43,425 nucleotides of DNA from an uncultured Azohydromonas sp. (GTDB lineage: Bacteria; Pseudomonadota; Gammaproteobacteria; Burkholderiales; Burkholderiaceae_C): assembly GCF_937926365.1 (NCBI RefSeq), contig NZ_CALAOH010000219.1, forward strand, positions 1 through 43,425, read 5' to 3'. Both the position numbers and the translations under genes were made by a program. The notes under the pieces are model-generated. The model was given only the letters and a program-made list of their open reading frames with translations. It searched no databases and was not told the origin of the DNA. Shown here in pieces: positions 42,381 through 43,425 of this stretch (position 1 is its first letter; every line of letters begins with the position of its first letter).

Positions 42381-42658
42381 CGGCCCCGGGCGAACGCGAG
42401 CTGCACATCGCCGGCGTGTTGGTGCAGGCCCGTCCCGCGGCCGTGTCGCGGCTGCGCCAGGACATCCCCGCACTGCCTGGCGCCACGCTGGCGCAGTGGG
42501 CCGAGGACGGGCGGCTGGTGGCGGTGCTCGAACACGACAGCGCGGACGGCGTCATGCAGTCGCTGTCGGCGCTGCGGGACCTGCCCGGGGTGCTCAACGT
42601 GGCGCTGGTGTACCAGCACGCCGAGCCCTGGGCCGTGATGCAGCAACCCATGACGTGA
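42377..42658 (+). CDS. napD: NapA maturation chaperone NapD
   Basis: A 93-residue cytoplasmic chaperone that binds the twin-arginine signal of NapA and holds back export until the molybdenum cofactor is in place. It starts (GTG) in an overlap with napE, and the family start ELHIAGVLVQARPAAVSRL and the later GVLNVALVYQHAE are recognisable. It lies 17 bp upstream of napA. Confidence 0.92.
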   Translation: MTAPGERELHIAGVLVQARPAAVSRLRQDIPALPGATLAQWAEDGRLVAVLEHDSADGVMQSLSALRDLPGVLNVALVYQHAEPWAVMQQPMT

Positions 42659-42675
42659 TCTACAGGGAGCCACGC

Positions 42676-43425
42676 ATGTCCATTCCCGTTCCCATTCCCA
42701 TCGTCGAGGCCCGGGGCGAAGGCGCGCCCGAGGCCCAGGGCTGCGGCTGCACGCGGCGCGAGTTCGTGCGCGCCAGCGCCGCGGCCAGCGCCGCGCTGGC
42801 CGCGGGGCTGCCGCTGGACGCGGCGGCGCAGAACGTCGTCACCGACGCCGCGCGCACGCAGCTCAAGTGGTCCAAGGCGCCGTGCCGCTTCTGCGGCGTC
42901 GGTTGCGGCGTCAACGTGGCCGTCAAGGAGGGGCGCGTGGTCGCCACCCATGGCGACCCCAACGCCGAGGTCAACCGCGGCATCAACTGCGTCAAGGGCT
43001 ACTTCCTGTCCAAGATCATGTACGGCGAGGACCGGCTCACCCAGCCGCTGCTGCGCATGAAGGACGGCCGCTACGCCAAGGACGGCGAGTTCCAGCCCGT
43101 GAGCTGGGACGTGGCCTTCGACACCATGGCCGCGCAGTTCAAGCGCGTGCTCAAGGAGAAGGGCCCCACCGCCATCGGCATGTTCGGCTCGGGGCAGTGG
43201 ACGGTCTGGGAGGGCTATGCCGCGGCCAAGATGATGAAGGCGGGCTTGCGCTCCAACAACATCGACCCCAACGCGCGCCACTGCATGGCCTCGGCCGTGG
43301 CGGGCTTCATGCGCACCTTCGGCATGGACGAGCCCATGGGCTGCTACGACGACATCGAGCAGGCCGACGCCTTCGTGCTGTGGGGCTCGAACATGGCGGA
43401 GATGCACCCCATCCTGTGGACGCGC
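42676..43425 (+). CDS. napA: Periplasmic nitrate reductase catalytic subunit NapA, cut by window edge
   Basis: First 250 residues of the molybdenum enzyme that reduces nitrate to nitrite in the periplasm. The N-terminus has a twin-arginine signal (CTRREFVRA, then a hydrophobic stretch). The [4Fe-4S] cluster ligands are C70, C73, C77 (CRFCGVGC) and C105 (GINCVKGYF). The cysteine that binds molybdenum is C203 in NARHCMAS, which marks NapA rather than NarG. AGGGAG precedes the ATG. The rest of the gene and napB/napC would lie beyond the window. Confidence 0.96.
   Translation, partial: MSIPVPIPIVEARGEGAPEAQGCGCTRREFVRASAAASAALAAGLPLDAAAQNVVTDAARTQLKWSKAPCRFCGVGCGVNVAVKEGRVVATHGDPNAEVNRGINCVKGYFLSKIMYGEDRLTQPLLRMKDGRYAKDGEFQPVSWDVAFDTMAAQFKRVLKEKGPTAIGMFGSGQWTVWEGYAAAKMMKAGLRSNNIDPNARHCMASAVAGFMRTFGMDEPMGCYDDIEQADAFVLWGSNMAEMHPILWTR

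Overview
The window looks like chromosomal DNA of a high-G+C betaproteobacterium, most likely Burkholderiales (Comamonadaceae or a neighbouring family). This rests on strongly G/C-biased third codon positions, on gene order (rne divergent from rluC with an HAD phosphatase, a Rieske protein and an S49 peptidase; urtABCDE with urease genes; pqqABCDE; napEDA) and on the protein sequences. It is inference from content, not a database match. No rRNA, tRNA, CRISPR array, integrase or complete insertion sequence was seen.

Layout: (1) 1-5368, housekeeping: rne (minus, cut by the left edge) with a long leader, then rluC, HAD phosphatase, Rieske protein and S49 peptidase on plus. (2) 5466-7471, a QseBC-like two-component pair. 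(3) 7458-11659, a tightly coupled minus-strand operon: thermostable-hemolysin-family protein, AMP-dependent ligase, heme-oxygenase-like diiron oxidase, short-chain dehydrogenase and an exported repeat protein. It has the make-up of an uncharacterised small-molecule pathway and is the best candidate for an undescribed system here. (4) 11660-12127, non-coding, with an inverted pair of palindromic repeats. (5) 12128-15440, pqqEDCBA on minus, divergent from an iminopeptidase and a MoxYX-like two-component system that may control PQQ-dependent oxidation. (6) 18838-20386, bacterioferritin, bacterioferritin-associated ferredoxin behind a Fur-box-like palindrome, and a BON-LysM protein.

(7) 20528-25938, urease operon on minus: ureA, a 58-residue membrane protein, ureB, ureC, a LysE-type exporter, ureE (very His-rich tail), ureF and ureG. 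(8) 26026-30610, divergent from ureA: a fusion of an NCS1-type transporter with a hybrid histidine kinase, plus a LuxR-type response regulator. They probably sense a urea- or nucleobase-related compound and control nitrogen genes. (9) 30624-32181, a small patch of lower G+C with a truncated DUF2867-like fragment, a methyltransferase and a DUF1648-type membrane protein. (10) 32412-39389, a stress-type SDR followed by the urea ABC transporter urtABCDE. (11) 39399-41758 on minus: a CHRD protein, a maltose/galactoside-type acetyltransferase and ureD, separated from the other urease genes. (12) 42165-43425, napE, napD and the start of napA (periplasmic nitrate reductase), cut by the right edge.

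Together, the right half is largely devoted to nitrogen supply: urea capture by Urt, hydrolysis by urease, a dedicated sensor and nitrate reduction. The middle supports PQQ-dependent periplasmic oxidation and iron storage. Protein functions are read from motifs and family resemblance; no search was run.
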